This document shows positions 35,614 through 45,780 of a stretch of 64,000 nucleotides of DNA, in pieces. The stretch is from contig CAZBKZ010000001.1 in NCBI GenBank assembly GCA_964492615.1, forward strand, positions 62,001 to 126,000, in the 5' to 3' direction. Position 1 is the first letter of the stretch. Each line of letters begins with the position of its first letter. Position numbers and translations under genes: made by a program. Under the pieces are notes generated by a model that was given only the letters and a program-made list of their open reading frames with translations, ran no database searches and was not told the origin of the DNA. The DNA is from JAABTH01 sp964492615 (lineage in GTDB: Bacteria > Bacillota > Dethiobacteria > DTU022).

Positions 35614-37029
35614 TTATTCCTGGAATATATCATCGGGTACATTCCCCTGGTACTGGTTATCATCAGGGTCATTGAGCTGAATTTCTGCTCCCTCGGAAGC
35701 ATGAATCGCGCCTCCTTCATTAGCCCTGTTATTTTCAAATACATTATCGAAAACATAGACAACCGCTTCGATCAAGGTGTAAATTCCTCCGCCATTACGC
35801 CTTGCCTCATTATCCCTGAGAATATTTCCTTCTATCACCGGGCTGGACGCCAAAACATAAATACCGGCTCCGTTATTATCAGCAAAGTTTCCATTAATAT
35901 CATTGGCAAATATTTCCGGCGTGGAGAGCTCGTTAACAGCAATACCTCCGCCCAGACGAGCCCTGTTATCGGAAATATTGTTATCCCTGACAACCGGGGC
36001 AGACATGAAGTAAATCGCTATGCCACCACCATCGTCAGCGCTGTTCCCAATAATAATGTTATTTTCTACAACAGGTGAGGAATCCATAAAAACAGCTATA
36101 GCTCCCCCGGATCCTCCTGCAATATTGTCTGACAGGCTGTTTTCTGTTATATGCGGGGAAGAGTTAACCATGAAAATAGCACCACCGCCTTGAACTGCCT
36201 GGTTACTGAGTAACGTGTTGTTTTTGATTTCCGGGCTGGCGTCCAAAAGCGAAAAAGCACCACCGAATTCTGCCTGGTTCTCGGCAATTGTATTATCTTC
36301 AATAACCAGCATTGAACTGCCATCACCATTTATGGCTATTCCGCCTCCACTGCGGTTTCTTGATGTATTATTGGTTATCTCGTTTGTCCTTACCAAGGCT
36401 GCAGAATCAACAAAGAAAAGTCCCCCGCCGCCACCGGTCGATATATTATCCCTGATAATATTATTACTGATCACCGGCGAAGAGTTATAAGCAAGAATGC
36501 CACCACCACGCTCAGCAACATTATTCTCAATAATTGAGTTGGATATTGTCGGAGAACTGCCGTTAAGCACCAGGATCCCTCCTCCGTAGAGTGAGGGTAT
36601 TTCCTGCATTTCCCCTTCTATTTCAAAAGCAAGGACTTCTGAGCTGCCTCCCCCGCCGGTAATGGTAAAACCATCAATTACCGCAGAGCTTGTCTCCCCG
36701 CTTTTAAAAACAACCACCGAGTGAACACCGCCGGCATCAATAATTGTCTGCTCAACAATCTCACGGTTTTCGGGATCTTCACTGCGTATCGTTATATTCT
36801 TACCATTGAAATCGATACTCTCCCTGTATGTTCCCGGCCTGACAAGTATTACATCGCCATTTACCGAAGCGTCGATAGCCTCCTGAATAGTTGCGTAATC
36901 GTCAGGTACCGTTATGGCCCCTTCAACTACTACGGCTTCTTCCCCGCAAGCTGACAGTAATAATGATAGGCTTAATAGTACTATGATCACTGAAAAAAAC
37001 AAAAAATGTTTTTGCTTACTCTTTTTCAT
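35614..37029 (-). CDS. Right-handed beta-helix lipoprotein (NosD/pectate lyase-like)
   Basis: The 471-residue protein has a lipobox (LLSACG), then a DUF1565-like start (DDYATIQEAIDASVNGDVILVRPGTY is the family theme), then many ~22-residue coils with repeated N-N-I and GGGI/GGAI motifs that form a parallel beta-helix. Such proteins bind or cleave polysaccharides, or act as structural scaffolds. I see no clear lyase catalytic set. It is anchored outside the membrane and ends at a strong terminator. Confidence 0.88.
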   Translation of the reverse strand: MKKSKQKHFLFFSVIIVLLSLSLLLSACGEEAVVVEGAITVPDDYATIQEAIDASVNGDVILVRPGTYRESIDFNGKNITIRSEDPENREIVEQTIIDAGGVHSVVVFKSGETSSAVIDGFTITGGGGSSEVLAFEIEGEMQEIPSLYGGGILVLNGSSPTISNSIIENNVAERGGGILAYNSSPVISNNIIRDNISTGGGGGLFFVDSAALVRTNEITNNTSRNRSGGGIAINGDGSSMLVIEDNTIAENQAEFGGAFSLLDASPEIKNNTLLSNQAVQGGGAIFMVNSSPHITENSLSDNIAGGSGGAIAVFMDSSPVVENNIIIGNSADDGGGIAIYFMSAPVVRDNNISDNRARLGGGIAVNELSTPEIFANDINGNFADNNGAGIYVLASSPVIEGNILRDNEARRNGGGIYTLIEAVVYVFDNVFENNRANEGGAIHASEGAEIQLNDPDDNQYQGNVPDDIFQE

Positions 37030-37109
37030 ATAATAACCTCCGTTTAGCCTTTATGTTACCGTTAAGACAAAGGTTTTCAGGCAATTACCAGTACCCGAAA
37101 ACCCTTACC

Positions 37110-37185
37110 TGGTGGACGTGAGGGGATTCGAACCCCTGACCTCTTGAATGCGAGCCAAGTGCTCTCCCAACTGAGCTACACGCCC
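37110..37185 (-). tRNA. tRNA-Ala (CGC)
   Basis: This 76-nt cloverleaf has acceptor GGGCGTG/CACGTCC with the G3-U70 pair that identifies alanine tRNAs, anticodon loop CTCGCAT (anticodon CGC, reading GCG), T-loop TTCGAAT, and an encoded CCA. Confidence 0.96.
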
Positions 37186-37340
37186 TCGCAACGGTAATTA
37201 TAGCAAATCAACATCTTTTAAGCAAGGGAGCCGACGGAGGTGGTATAGCAAACGTTCAACTTGTAATACTTGGAACAAAAACAAAAGTCATAAATACTCT
37301 TATCCATTAAAATTAATACCAATAAACTGTCATTTTGTTA

Positions 37341-37886
37341 TTAAAATATCGTTACATTCATCATTCCGCTGTTATCTTCAGCTTCAGCACCTATTGTAAT
37401 AACTGCCTTATTTTCTATACTGGCATAAATCATCCATGTTTCACCCATATCAACCTTACCATCAATTGTCCAACCATTGTCCAGCAATTTTTTTTCATAA
37501 ACTTCTGCATCAAGCATCTGTAAGTTTTCATAAGCAATTGTGTAATTTTTTATACCTTCTTCCGGATGTGTTAACACAGCAGCCGTTAGGAGCCCATCCA
37601 TCTGGGGCACAAATGGAGGCAAATCAGAAGGCCATTCAGTTTGATGCTCCATGCTTTTTTCTCCGTCTGCATCACCAGTTGAACCCGGGCTATCTTCATC
37701 ATTTATTTCATAATCATTTACCTCATCGCTGCTGTTGCCTGCTTCGATTTCCTGATTCTCTGCTTCAATTAAACCACCGATCACATTTTCAATTGTCTGT
37801 TCAGCGCTTTTTCCACATCCCAAAAGGGTAAGTGCTGAAATAAAACTTAGGATTACTACAATACAAATCATGGCTTTCCTGCTCAT
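37341..37886 (-). CDS. Lipoprotein of unknown function
   Basis: The 181-residue product has a signal with lipobox LTLLGC, an acidic linker rich in Asp, Glu, Asn and Ser, and a C-terminal globular part of ~100 residues (NYTIAYENLQMLDAEVYEKK and onward). I do not recognise the fold. It is a single gene next to tRNA-Ala and upstream of nothing obvious. Confidence 0.68.
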   Translation of the reverse strand: MSRKAMICIVVILSFISALTLLGCGKSAEQTIENVIGGLIEAENQEIEAGNSSDEVNDYEINDEDSPGSTGDADGEKSMEHQTEWPSDLPPFVPQMDGLLTAAVLTHPEEGIKNYTIAYENLQMLDAEVYEKKLLDNGWTIDGKVDMGETWMIYASIENKAVITIGAEAEDNSGMMNVTIF

Positions 37887-37975
37887 TTTAACCCCTCCAC
37901 AAATGTTTAGTTATTCAAACCAAAATAACCCCACAGGATAATTGTATTATTAAGCACTGAAAAAAAAATGAAAAC

Positions 37976-40900
37976 TCAGGTAAAGAGCTTGGTTATTTTA
38001 TCAATAGGTTCGCTGTTCATTTCATTTCTGATAACAGCAACATAATTTTCGTAGATCCTCCTTGCAACATGGTACTGTTTACTCTCAATTTTTGCCTTAA
38101 TCAGTAGATAGTAAGTTTCATCCATATAAGGATTAAGTTCCAACAACCTGTAAAGATATTTTACTGCTTCGTCATATTTTCCCAACGCTATATATTGTTC
38201 ACTTAATTTTATTACAGCTTTTTCAAATATAGTTTCATAAAAGGCCCTGCTTATTTCAAGCCACTCCCTGTCCATGTTGTATAAGTATTCCCGGTTATAG
38301 TATTTTAAAATATCAACAATAACACTAATTTCCTTGTCTCCAATATTTTTATCATTTAAAATATTAATGAGATCGTTGCAGTAATAGGTGTGCGTGCTAA
38401 AAAACACATTTTCTTCCAATCTATACACTCCACATTCATAAATAATATGTTCAATATTAGGGGCAATTTTCTTTAAACCGCTGCGAAGATTATAGAGTGT
38501 TGCATGAAAAACATTATGAATATTCTTACTCACCGTATCCGGCCAAAGAGTATCTATTATTTCATCTTTTGTTAATTGATGCCCCCTGTGGATTAGCAAT
38601 ATAAGTAATTCCATGGCTTTTTTTGAGAAAAGCCCTTTAATAACCAGGCGACGATCATGATGATACAGTTCAAACAAGCCAAACATATTGACCACAAAAG
38701 GATATTTTTTCGATTCAGAAAGCATGCATGACAACTTTTCAAAACTTTTTTCTGCACTACTTTTCTCCGAAGTTGTTACTCTTGCAAAAAAGTTGGTTTT
38801 CTTGCATCGCTCATCTAATTCGTTTATAAAAGACCTCTTTTCAAACGTAAAACTGCTTTCCGGAAGCCTGCTGATTACGGGCCTGAATAATTTGTATAAT
38901 GCAACAGACATCTGTATATAATTATTTTCTACAGCAAGATTAAAGTATTGCGTTCCATATTTCTCAAGATCTGGCTTATCCTTTTTTAACATTGACAAAT
39001 AAGCTAATGCTCCATACAACATGGTAAGAAAATACCGGGGACGAGCTTTTTCAATCAAATATCTACCTCTGGTTAGATATCTTTCCCCTTCATCCAGCTT
39101 GTTCATCTGAATAAAACTTATGCCTATCAGCATACAACAAATGGCTTCTATATAACCGCCTTCACGTATTGCCTCCTGGATAGCTTCTTTTGAAATTGCA
39201 CGTGCCTTGAAAATGTTTTTCCTCTTTATGTAACAGCGAGCCAGAAGCATTTTACTGAGGATCTTGAAAAAAGTCTCTCCTCCAACTTTTTCTGCCATGG
39301 CAATCGACTTACAGTAATTTTTTTCAGCCAGATCATAACGGCCTAAATCAACTAGGATATGCCCTAGTTGATAATAAGCATAAGGTAGCGTATCCAAGAG
39401 ATTATACCTTTCCTTGACAGTAACATCCCTTTCTGCAAAATCAAGTGCTTTATCCAACATACCCCAGTCTTGATAGATACTTGCCAGGCAGTTTCTCTGT
39501 GAATGAATTAAGTAAGGATCGTTATCAGACAATGATGCAACTTTCTTGTAAAGTGTTAAAGCGCCTGTATAATCACCTTTAATGTAGTTATAATGAGCCC
39601 TGCAAGCAGCAATGTGTGCTATTATACTATTATCCATAGTGTCAAGTGCCTTTTCATAGGCCTTCTGTAGCGTTTCTTCCACATTCTCAAAATCCCCAAT
39701 AAAAAGATAGGAGAGCGCTTTTTCTGTTGACAAATCAAGCCGCTCCCCTGCCATTATTTTCATTACATCTTCAAGCTTTTTTAGGCTTTCATTATACTTG
39801 CCCTGAGAACGTAAAATACGTGCTTCTACATTCAGACACCTTGCGTATCCGGTTCGATCATTAACGGAACTATATATTTTTTTTGCTTTCACCAGGTATT
39901 GCTCTGCTTTATAAATTGACGAAGCATGTAGTTCAAGCTCGGCAGCAGTTACTGATAGAAAAGCATTTGAAACTATGGCTTTTTTGTCAAAGCATGACAT
40001 CCACTTCTCAACAAGAGGCCAATTTCTTCTCTGAATCATGAGAGGAACTACTTTTCCCATTAATCCGGCAGCTCTTTCAAAAAGACCGGCCGCCAGCAAA
40101 CAATCAATAGCAGATACAGTCATATTGTTGTTTATATAAGTTTGAGCTGCCCGCTCATAAAGTAATTTCTGATTATCAAGCTTTTTTAGCAAAACCTTTC
40201 TTACAATATCATGGATTTTATATGTGCCTTCAATACTTTTAAACAACATAAAATGCTTGTTTTCCAAACGTTCAAGAAGCAGCCGGCTGTTATTTATACC
40301 TAAATAACTATTACATATTTTAGGATCCAATATTTCAAATATTGAGGTTTGCAGCAGAAAACGCTTCGTCTCACCGTTTAAGGAACTGAACACTTCTATA
40401 TTTATGTAATCGGTTAAAAGATTAATATCGCATAGTTTATCAGCATCGAACGGATTCCCTGACAGCAAAACCAGATTAACCGCTGCAACCCACCCCCCGG
40501 TGTTTTCATAAAATGCATTTATAATTTCTTCAGAACAATAATAGTTACTCTTTTCCAGGTAACTTTTAAGCTCCTCTTTGCTAAAACAAAGATCTTCTCT
40601 TGCAAACCTTATCAAACGCCCGCTGGCTATAATCTTTTGATCCTTAAAAACAATTTTACTTCTCGAAGTCAATATAAAATTGATATTGCAACCTTCTGCA
40701 GCAATAATTAGGTCTTCTATTAAGCAATACACATCATCACTCATAACCAGGTGTAAATCATCAAATACTATAGTTATTCCTTCCGGAAAGGTTTTGTCCA
40801 GGTATCTAACTAACAGCTCCACAGTCAGATAAAGTCTGTTTCCGTGCTCTTTAATCATTAACAACGATCTGCCCTCAAGGCGTCGAATCGCCTCAATCAA

Positions 40901-41140
40901 GCTTCGGGTTATAGTGCTTCCATCGCAATCATTTGCATCAACGCGATACCACAGAACCGGAATATCTAACTCTGCTGCTATTTGGTGTGCAGAAAAAGTC
41001 TTGCCATATCCTGCAGGAGCTTCGATCAGAATAATCTTTGCAGAATTTTTTGTATTTATCCTTAAAAGAATCCTGCTCCTCTTCACAGCCCGATCAGTTA
41101 CAGGAGCCATAAACTTATGAAGACGGACGCCCTCTTTCAT
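37976..41140 (-). CDS. STAND ATPase regulator with TPR array and C-terminal wHTH-BTAD (MalT/SARP-like)
   Basis: This is a 1054-residue transcription regulator. The N-terminus has a Walker A motif APAGYGKT (residues 41-48) and a Walker B-like IVFDDLHLV, as in MalT-type STAND ATPases. A long tetratricopeptide array spans the middle (~330-760). The C-terminus is not a LuxR helix-turn-helix but an OmpR-type winged helix (KKAMELLILLIHRGHQLTKDEIIDTLWPD) followed by a bacterial transcriptional activator domain (HNVFHATLYNLR... to the end), as in SARP proteins. Such proteins switch on when a small ligand binds the TPR part. The CoA transferase lies 374 bases upstream. Confidence 0.9.
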   Translation of the reverse strand: MKEGVRLHKFMAPVTDRAVKRSRILLRINTKNSAKIILIEAPAGYGKTFSAHQIAAELDIPVLWYRVDANDCDGSTITRSLIEAIRRLEGRSLLMIKEHGNRLYLTVELLVRYLDKTFPEGITIVFDDLHLVMSDDVYCLIEDLIIAAEGCNINFILTSRSKIVFKDQKIIASGRLIRFAREDLCFSKEELKSYLEKSNYYCSEEIINAFYENTGGWVAAVNLVLLSGNPFDADKLCDINLLTDYINIEVFSSLNGETKRFLLQTSIFEILDPKICNSYLGINNSRLLLERLENKHFMLFKSIEGTYKIHDIVRKVLLKKLDNQKLLYERAAQTYINNNMTVSAIDCLLAAGLFERAAGLMGKVVPLMIQRRNWPLVEKWMSCFDKKAIVSNAFLSVTAAELELHASSIYKAEQYLVKAKKIYSSVNDRTGYARCLNVEARILRSQGKYNESLKKLEDVMKIMAGERLDLSTEKALSYLFIGDFENVEETLQKAYEKALDTMDNSIIAHIAACRAHYNYIKGDYTGALTLYKKVASLSDNDPYLIHSQRNCLASIYQDWGMLDKALDFAERDVTVKERYNLLDTLPYAYYQLGHILVDLGRYDLAEKNYCKSIAMAEKVGGETFFKILSKMLLARCYIKRKNIFKARAISKEAIQEAIREGGYIEAICCMLIGISFIQMNKLDEGERYLTRGRYLIEKARPRYFLTMLYGALAYLSMLKKDKPDLEKYGTQYFNLAVENNYIQMSVALYKLFRPVISRLPESSFTFEKRSFINELDERCKKTNFFARVTTSEKSSAEKSFEKLSCMLSESKKYPFVVNMFGLFELYHHDRRLVIKGLFSKKAMELLILLIHRGHQLTKDEIIDTLWPDTVSKNIHNVFHATLYNLRSGLKKIAPNIEHIIYECGVYRLEENVFFSTHTYYCNDLINILNDKNIGDKEISVIVDILKYYNREYLYNMDREWLEISRAFYETIFEKAVIKLSEQYIALGKYDEAVKYLYRLLELNPYMDETYYLLIKAKIESKQYHVARRIYENYVAVIRNEMNSEPIDKITKLFT

Positions 41141-41514
41141 TTTTTTTTCCTTCCTTCATTGAATAAAGAAACTGCAATATAAGGTTATCATTTTTTTGTA
41201 TTTTTCTATCATCAAATGAGATTATCCTTTAATAAACATAAGGTATTTCGAATCTCTAAACATATTTACTGTTAATGCTTCACACTTTTATAAATGCTAA
41301 TATAAATAATTAAATTTGTTACAGACTTTTATATTAAAAAAGAGCACATGTAAAGTAAAATACCTTGTGATGTGCTCTTAAAACTCTCATTGTGCCAATT
41401 TAGTAAAAAACAACGCCAACTAATCCAGTTGCCAAGTAAACCTGTTCACTGAAACTATGCAGTAAAAATCTAAGCGGCATAGTTCATTCGTATAAATTAC
41501 TATTTAGCAACCTG
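41141..41514. other. Intergenic region between the regulator and CoA transferase genes
   Basis: Apart from the terminator at 41335-41378 this AT-rich stretch shows no gene or convincing promoter. A TTGGCACAATG sequence on the minus strand lacks the -12 GC. Confidence 0.5.
41335..41378 (-). terminator. Terminator of the CoA transferase gene
   Basis: AGAGCACAT pairs with ATGTGCTCT around a 20-base loop, followed on the minus strand by TTTTTT. Confidence 0.8.
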
Positions 41515-43089
41515 CTATCTTTTCGCTTCTATACCCTCTCTTAACTTTCCCCAAACAGGTGAGAATAATTCACGGGGCATTTCCTTCAGATTCTCAGCAA
41601 TCCTTGGCTTAAAGCCAATCTGTGCCAGAACATCTTTTTCAAGATCCATCCCTGGGGCAATCTCTATCAGGGTAAGGCCTTCCGGTTCAAGTGAGAATAC
41701 CGCACGCTCGGTTACATAAAGAGCAGTTTGTCCAACCGAACGGGCAAAGTTGCCGCTGTATGTAATTTGATCTACCTGGTCAACAAATTTCTTATATTTA
41801 CCCTCCTGCTCGATCTTCAGGTTTCCATCTTCTACTGCAACTTTCAGACCACCAGCCGTTAAAGTACCGCAAAAAACCACCTTTTTGGCATTCTGACTGA
41901 TATTAATGAAACCACCGCTACCAATAACCCGGTTGCTGAACTTGGTTACATTCGTATTACCCTCTTTGTCAGCCTGGGCCATACCGAGGAAGGTCAGGTC
42001 GATACCTCCACCATCATAAAAATCGAATTGAACCTGGTGTTCAATGACTGCTTCAGGGTTATAAGCATGTCCAAAGTCAGGAGGGCTGGCTGGCACACCT
42101 CCGATAGTTCCGGATTCAGTAGTCAAGTGCATCATATCAGACACACATTCTTCAGCTGCCACAGAAGCTACGTCGGAAGAAATGCCGATACCAAGGTTAA
42201 CTATAACGTCGGGGGCCAATTCCATTGCCGCGCGGCGGGCAATTATCTTACGTTCATTCAATTCAACCGGGGGGATAGCTGAAAGTGGCACCTTTATAGC
42301 CCCGGCAAAAGAAGGATTATAATAAATACCTTCTGTTTGAAAATGGTTTTCAGGGTTATCACACTTTACAATGTAATCTACCAGGATGCCTGGCACACGC
42401 ACTTCTTTCGGGTTAAGTGTGCCCGGCCTGGCGATATGCTCTACCTGGGCAATAACTATACCACCGCTGTTCTTGGCAGCCTGGGCCAGGGGCAGGGCTT
42501 CCAGTAATATCCCCTCGCGATCCATGGTAATATTCCCATTCTCATCGGCAACTGATCCACGAATAATTGCGACATCAACTGGAAAGGCTTTATACCAGAG
42601 ATACTCCTGGCCACCAATAGTTAAAACTTCAACCAGGTCTTCCTTTTCGCGGGTGTAATCATTCATTTTACCTCCTTCAATTCGGGGATCAATAAATGTT
42701 CCCAGTCCGACCCTGGTAATCAGGCCCGGCCGCTTGGCAGCGATCTCTCTCCACAACTGCACTATCACACCCTGGGGAAGGTTGTAGGCTTCGATGATAT
42801 TGTCTTCGACCAGCTTACGCATCTTTGGAGCCTGACCCATATGACCGGCGATCCACCTTTTAACCAGTCCTTCATAACCGAGACGGGTTACACCTCTTTC
42901 TCGGCTGTCGCCAGCTCCCGAACTTGACACTAGAGTAAGTCCGCGGGGGGTACCTGTTTCGAGAAATCTTCTTTCAAGTGCCTGGGCCACCTCTTCCGGC
43001 CATCCGGCTAAACCCATTAAACTACTGCCAATAGTCGCACCGTCTTTTATCTCGCTTACCGCTTCATCTGCTGTTCTGATTTTATTCAA
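41515..43089 (-). CDS. Acyl-CoA:acetate (propionate-type) CoA transferase
   Basis: The 524-residue protein is a single-chain family I CoA transferase with both alpha- and beta-type halves, the layout of propionate CoA transferase (Pct) and YdiF. The catalytic glutamate lies in LTTESGTIGGVPA; the glycine-rich IGSLMG and GSGGFINISQNA segments bind CoA. It moves CoA between carboxylic acids without spending ATP, activating an imported acid. TTG at 43089 follows AGGAGG. It has its own sigma-54-type promoter, like the two TRAP operons. Confidence 0.92.
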   Translation of the reverse strand: MNKIRTADEAVSEIKDGATIGSSLMGLAGWPEEVAQALERRFLETGTPRGLTLVSSSGAGDSRERGVTRLGYEGLVKRWIAGHMGQAPKMRKLVEDNIIEAYNLPQGVIVQLWREIAAKRPGLITRVGLGTFIDPRIEGGKMNDYTREKEDLVEVLTIGGQEYLWYKAFPVDVAIIRGSVADENGNITMDREGILLEALPLAQAAKNSGGIVIAQVEHIARPGTLNPKEVRVPGILVDYIVKCDNPENHFQTEGIYYNPSFAGAIKVPLSAIPPVELNERKIIARRAAMELAPDVIVNLGIGISSDVASVAAEECVSDMMHLTTESGTIGGVPASPPDFGHAYNPEAVIEHQVQFDFYDGGGIDLTFLGMAQADKEGNTNVTKFSNRVIGSGGFINISQNAKKVVFCGTLTAGGLKVAVEDGNLKIEQEGKYKKFVDQVDQITYSGNFARSVGQTALYVTERAVFSLEPEGLTLIEIAPGMDLEKDVLAQIGFKPRIAENLKEMPRELFSPVWGKLREGIEAKR

Positions 43090-43200
43090 TTGTAACCGCC
43101 TCCTGTATCTGAGCTACAGGTTAAACTTGCAATCCTTTAACCGCAGCCCCTGCTAAGGGATAATATAATGTTTATTATATAACATAAACAATTAAAACTA

Positions 43201-43218
43201 TTGCATTTTTCATGCCAA
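43201..43218 (-). promoter_or_regulatory. Sigma-54 (-24/-12) promoter of the CoA transferase gene
   Basis: The minus strand reads TTGGCATGAAAAATGCAA, with GG-N10-GC spacing. Nine leading bases are identical to the promoter of the first TRAP operon (TTGGCATGA). Transcription should start about 100 bases before the gene. Confidence 0.7.
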
Positions 43219-43243
43219 CCTTTAAATTATTTTCAGGAAATAA

Positions 43244-43270
43244 AGATACAGGCTTAGAAAGCCTGTATCT
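43244..43270 (-). terminator. Terminator of the AOR gene
   Basis: A perfect 12-bp stem (AGATACAGGCTT with its complement) and a 3-base loop are followed on the minus strand by TTATTT. It separates the AOR gene from the CoA transferase promoter. Confidence 0.85.
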
Positions 43271-43388
43271 ATGCTACCTTTTATCATAAATCTTAAGCCC
43301 ATGCTGAATTTTAAAAAATCTAGTCTGAACCATTTGAGCTATGTTTGCCTATATTATTAAACTTATAATGTACCTTTTTATTTACAAC

Positions 43389-45275
43389 TTACTTGATCAA
43401 ACCAACCTGCTGCAGGCTTGAAAGAACCTGCCCAAGACCAAGTTCAATAAGTTTTTCCCTGGTAGGGACACCATTTTCATCCCAGCCACGTGCCTCATAA
43501 TATTCGTTTAACATGGAATCCAGCTCTTCTGGAGATATTAAATGCCCCCTGGAAGGACCACCCTTGATCGGTTCATGCATAATGCGCTCAGGGAAAACGT
43601 CATCCTTCCTGGTAAAACCTTCTCTCACATTAAAAGCCCTGGCCAGGTTATTCACCCTTTCTCCAACACTGTATACTTCTTCAGGTGAAAGCTTTAAACC
43701 CGATAAGGCTTCAAGAAGATCGGCCGTATTTTCAGTGGCAATTGCGGGTACTGCCATATCAATCAGGAACCCGCACATTGGAGGACAATCACAAACCGCG
43801 CTGCGCATATCCTGATTCCATTTGGTCAGGGAACCCTTGCCTTCGCTGGCAAAGCGGTCCACTTCATGTGGGAACGGAAGCCCGAATATTTCCTGGAAAG
43901 CATAACCCCTGTTATGGTCTGCACCGGTATAGGAAGTGGCATAGTTTAACCCGTGTGCCTTCGCCCCCCGCGGATCATAACCCGGCAGCTCAAGCCCTTT
44001 TACATGCATTGCATATTTTTCAGCGCCATTACCTATTTTTTCAGCAGCTATTTTAGTGCCATCAGCCAGCAGTTCACCCAGCCCTGTTCTGAAAGCTATC
44101 ATTTTAACCAGCTCAATCATCGCAGCATGGTTACCGAATGACAGATCAAGACCACCTGTATCGTCCCCGGTAAGAATTCCGTTTTCATAAAGCTCCATGG
44201 CAAAGGCTATGGTTGCTCCAACAGACATAGTGTCCATTCCATACTCATCGCACAACCGGTCGGCAACTATAATACTGTCAAGGTTGTCTACTCCGGTCAT
44301 CCCGCCAAAGGAATAAAGAGTTTCATATTCCGGTACTGAAACATAACCGGGATATTCCCCCCGGTCATCAGTTTTCCTGATCTGCGAACATACCACGGGA
44401 CAGTTATAGCATTTTTCCCGTGCAATTTTCTTTTTATCATTAGCCTGCCCCCCGATAGCATCAACAGGATCCCACAAACCGGTATCCCTGAAATTTTTTA
44501 CCGGGAAAACACCAATGCCCCAGGTTACATCAACAGTTTCAGTTGTGCCATATTTCGAAAAACTGGGGTATAAAACAGGACTCTCTTTCATCGCCCCAAG
44601 CATGCGCTTCCTGGCTGTTTTAAGTTTTTCTTCATCTAAAACCTCTACTTTACTGTTGCCCCTGACAGCCACAGCTTTCAGGTTTTTAGAGCCCATAACT
44701 GCGCCAATTCCTTTTCTGCCTGCTGCATGTCTTTCATTAATAATAGAAGCCATTCTGCTCTGTCTCTCACCAGCCTGGCCAATACAGGCAATTCTGATGT
44801 TTTGGTCATTCAACTCATCTTTTATCATCTGCTGGCAATCAAAAGTATTTGTCCCCTGAAGATGTTTTGCCGATTTAAAATAAACTTTGTCATCGTTTAT
44901 CCAGAGATATGTCGGCTGATCAGCCGCTTCTTCTATAATCAGCATATCGTATCCGGCAAACTTTAGTTCCGCAGGAAAGTGTCCGCCGGTAAGCGAGTTT
45001 GCAACCGCACCGGTGAGTGGCGATTTGCTGACAATCGACATCCTACTTGCGCAGGGTACTGAAGTGCCGCAAAAAGGGCCAACAGAAAAAATTAATTTAT
45101 TTTTAGCTGACAGCGGATCTGTTTGTGGCTCTAGTTCCTCAAAAAGATATTTAATTCCAAACCCAAAGCCACCCAGATAATTTTTAGCCATTTCTTCACT
45201 GACCAGTTCTACAGAATAGCTTTGCTCCGCCAGGTTAATCCTGAGTATCTTACCTGTATATCCACCCTTTAACAT
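43389..45275 (-). CDS. Aldehyde:ferredoxin oxidoreductase family protein
   Basis: The 628-residue enzyme has an AOR N-terminal domain (LRINLAEQSY, GGFGFGIKYL) and the 4Fe-4S ligands CYNCPVVC plus a later cysteine in CDCPPMC. GMDTMSVGATIAFAMELYE and the ATSYTGADHNRGYAF segment belong to the domains holding the bis-pterin tungsten (or molybdenum) cofactor. It oxidises aldehydes to acids with ferredoxin as acceptor, or runs in reverse. A MoaD-like gene starts 174 bases away on the other strand, suiting cofactor supply. Confidence 0.93.
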   Translation of the reverse strand: MLKGGYTGKILRINLAEQSYSVELVSEEMAKNYLGGFGFGIKYLFEELEPQTDPLSAKNKLIFSVGPFCGTSVPCASRMSIVSKSPLTGAVANSLTGGHFPAELKFAGYDMLIIEEAADQPTYLWINDDKVYFKSAKHLQGTNTFDCQQMIKDELNDQNIRIACIGQAGERQSRMASIINERHAAGRKGIGAVMGSKNLKAVAVRGNSKVEVLDEEKLKTARKRMLGAMKESPVLYPSFSKYGTTETVDVTWGIGVFPVKNFRDTGLWDPVDAIGGQANDKKKIAREKCYNCPVVCSQIRKTDDRGEYPGYVSVPEYETLYSFGGMTGVDNLDSIIVADRLCDEYGMDTMSVGATIAFAMELYENGILTGDDTGGLDLSFGNHAAMIELVKMIAFRTGLGELLADGTKIAAEKIGNGAEKYAMHVKGLELPGYDPRGAKAHGLNYATSYTGADHNRGYAFQEIFGLPFPHEVDRFASEGKGSLTKWNQDMRSAVCDCPPMCGFLIDMAVPAIATENTADLLEALSGLKLSPEEVYSVGERVNNLARAFNVREGFTRKDDVFPERIMHEPIKGGPSRGHLISPEELDSMLNEYYEARGWDENGVPTREKLIELGLGQVLSSLQQVGLIK

Positions 45276-45448
45276 CTTGTTCCTCCTGTTTTATGAGGTA
45301 TTCTGTCTGTGGAAAATCTTAGTATAATCCGTGGCACCAGCTGCCCTATTTCGTTTGAATTATAGCATCACTATTATTTCACCGTCAATTCTGCCTTGTG
45401 CTATACTGGTTAGTATCCCTATAATGACGGGCAGGAAGGATAACATTC

Positions 45449-45739
45449 ATGATACAAATTAAATTAAGAGCAGTCCTGAATGTGGCCGATGTCATAGGCA
45501 GTCGTGAAACTTCTATAGAATTGAAACAACCGGTTACTGCCGGTGAATTTCTTGAAGAGTTATGCAGAATTTACGGCAGGCAATTTTCTGACCTGGTTAA
45601 AGATAAAAGAACCTCTGAGTTCAAGCCGGAACTGGTTTTCATGCTCAATGGCAAATCAATAAAACTTCTCAAAGGTTTTGACACTATTATTAATGATCAG
45701 GATGATTTTTTCATACTGCAGCGCCTCGGTGGCGGATGA
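45449..45739 (+). CDS. MoaD/ThiS-family sulfur carrier protein
   Basis: The 96-residue product ends RLGGG, and ends with the double glycine needed for activation and thiocarboxylate formation in MoaD. The body has the MoaD beta-grasp pattern, with VFMLNGKSIKLLKGFDTIINDQDDF near the C-terminus. It should carry sulfur for molybdopterin. Similar MoaD-like proteins sit beside AOR genes in many anaerobes. GGAAGGA precedes the ATG. Confidence 0.85.
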   Translation: MIQIKLRAVLNVADVIGSRETSIELKQPVTAGEFLEELCRIYGRQFSDLVKDKRTSEFKPELVFMLNGKSIKLLKGFDTIINDQDDFFILQRLGGG

Positions 45740-45780
45740 CCACACAATAAGCTGCATTATCACTATATCCCCCAAACTCC

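Noticed and set aside
41382..41398. TTGGCACAATGAGAGTT on the minus strand upstream of the regulator gene as a sigma-54 promoter
   Set aside because: The -12 GC is missing (GT instead), and the site lies beside a terminator of the upstream gene.
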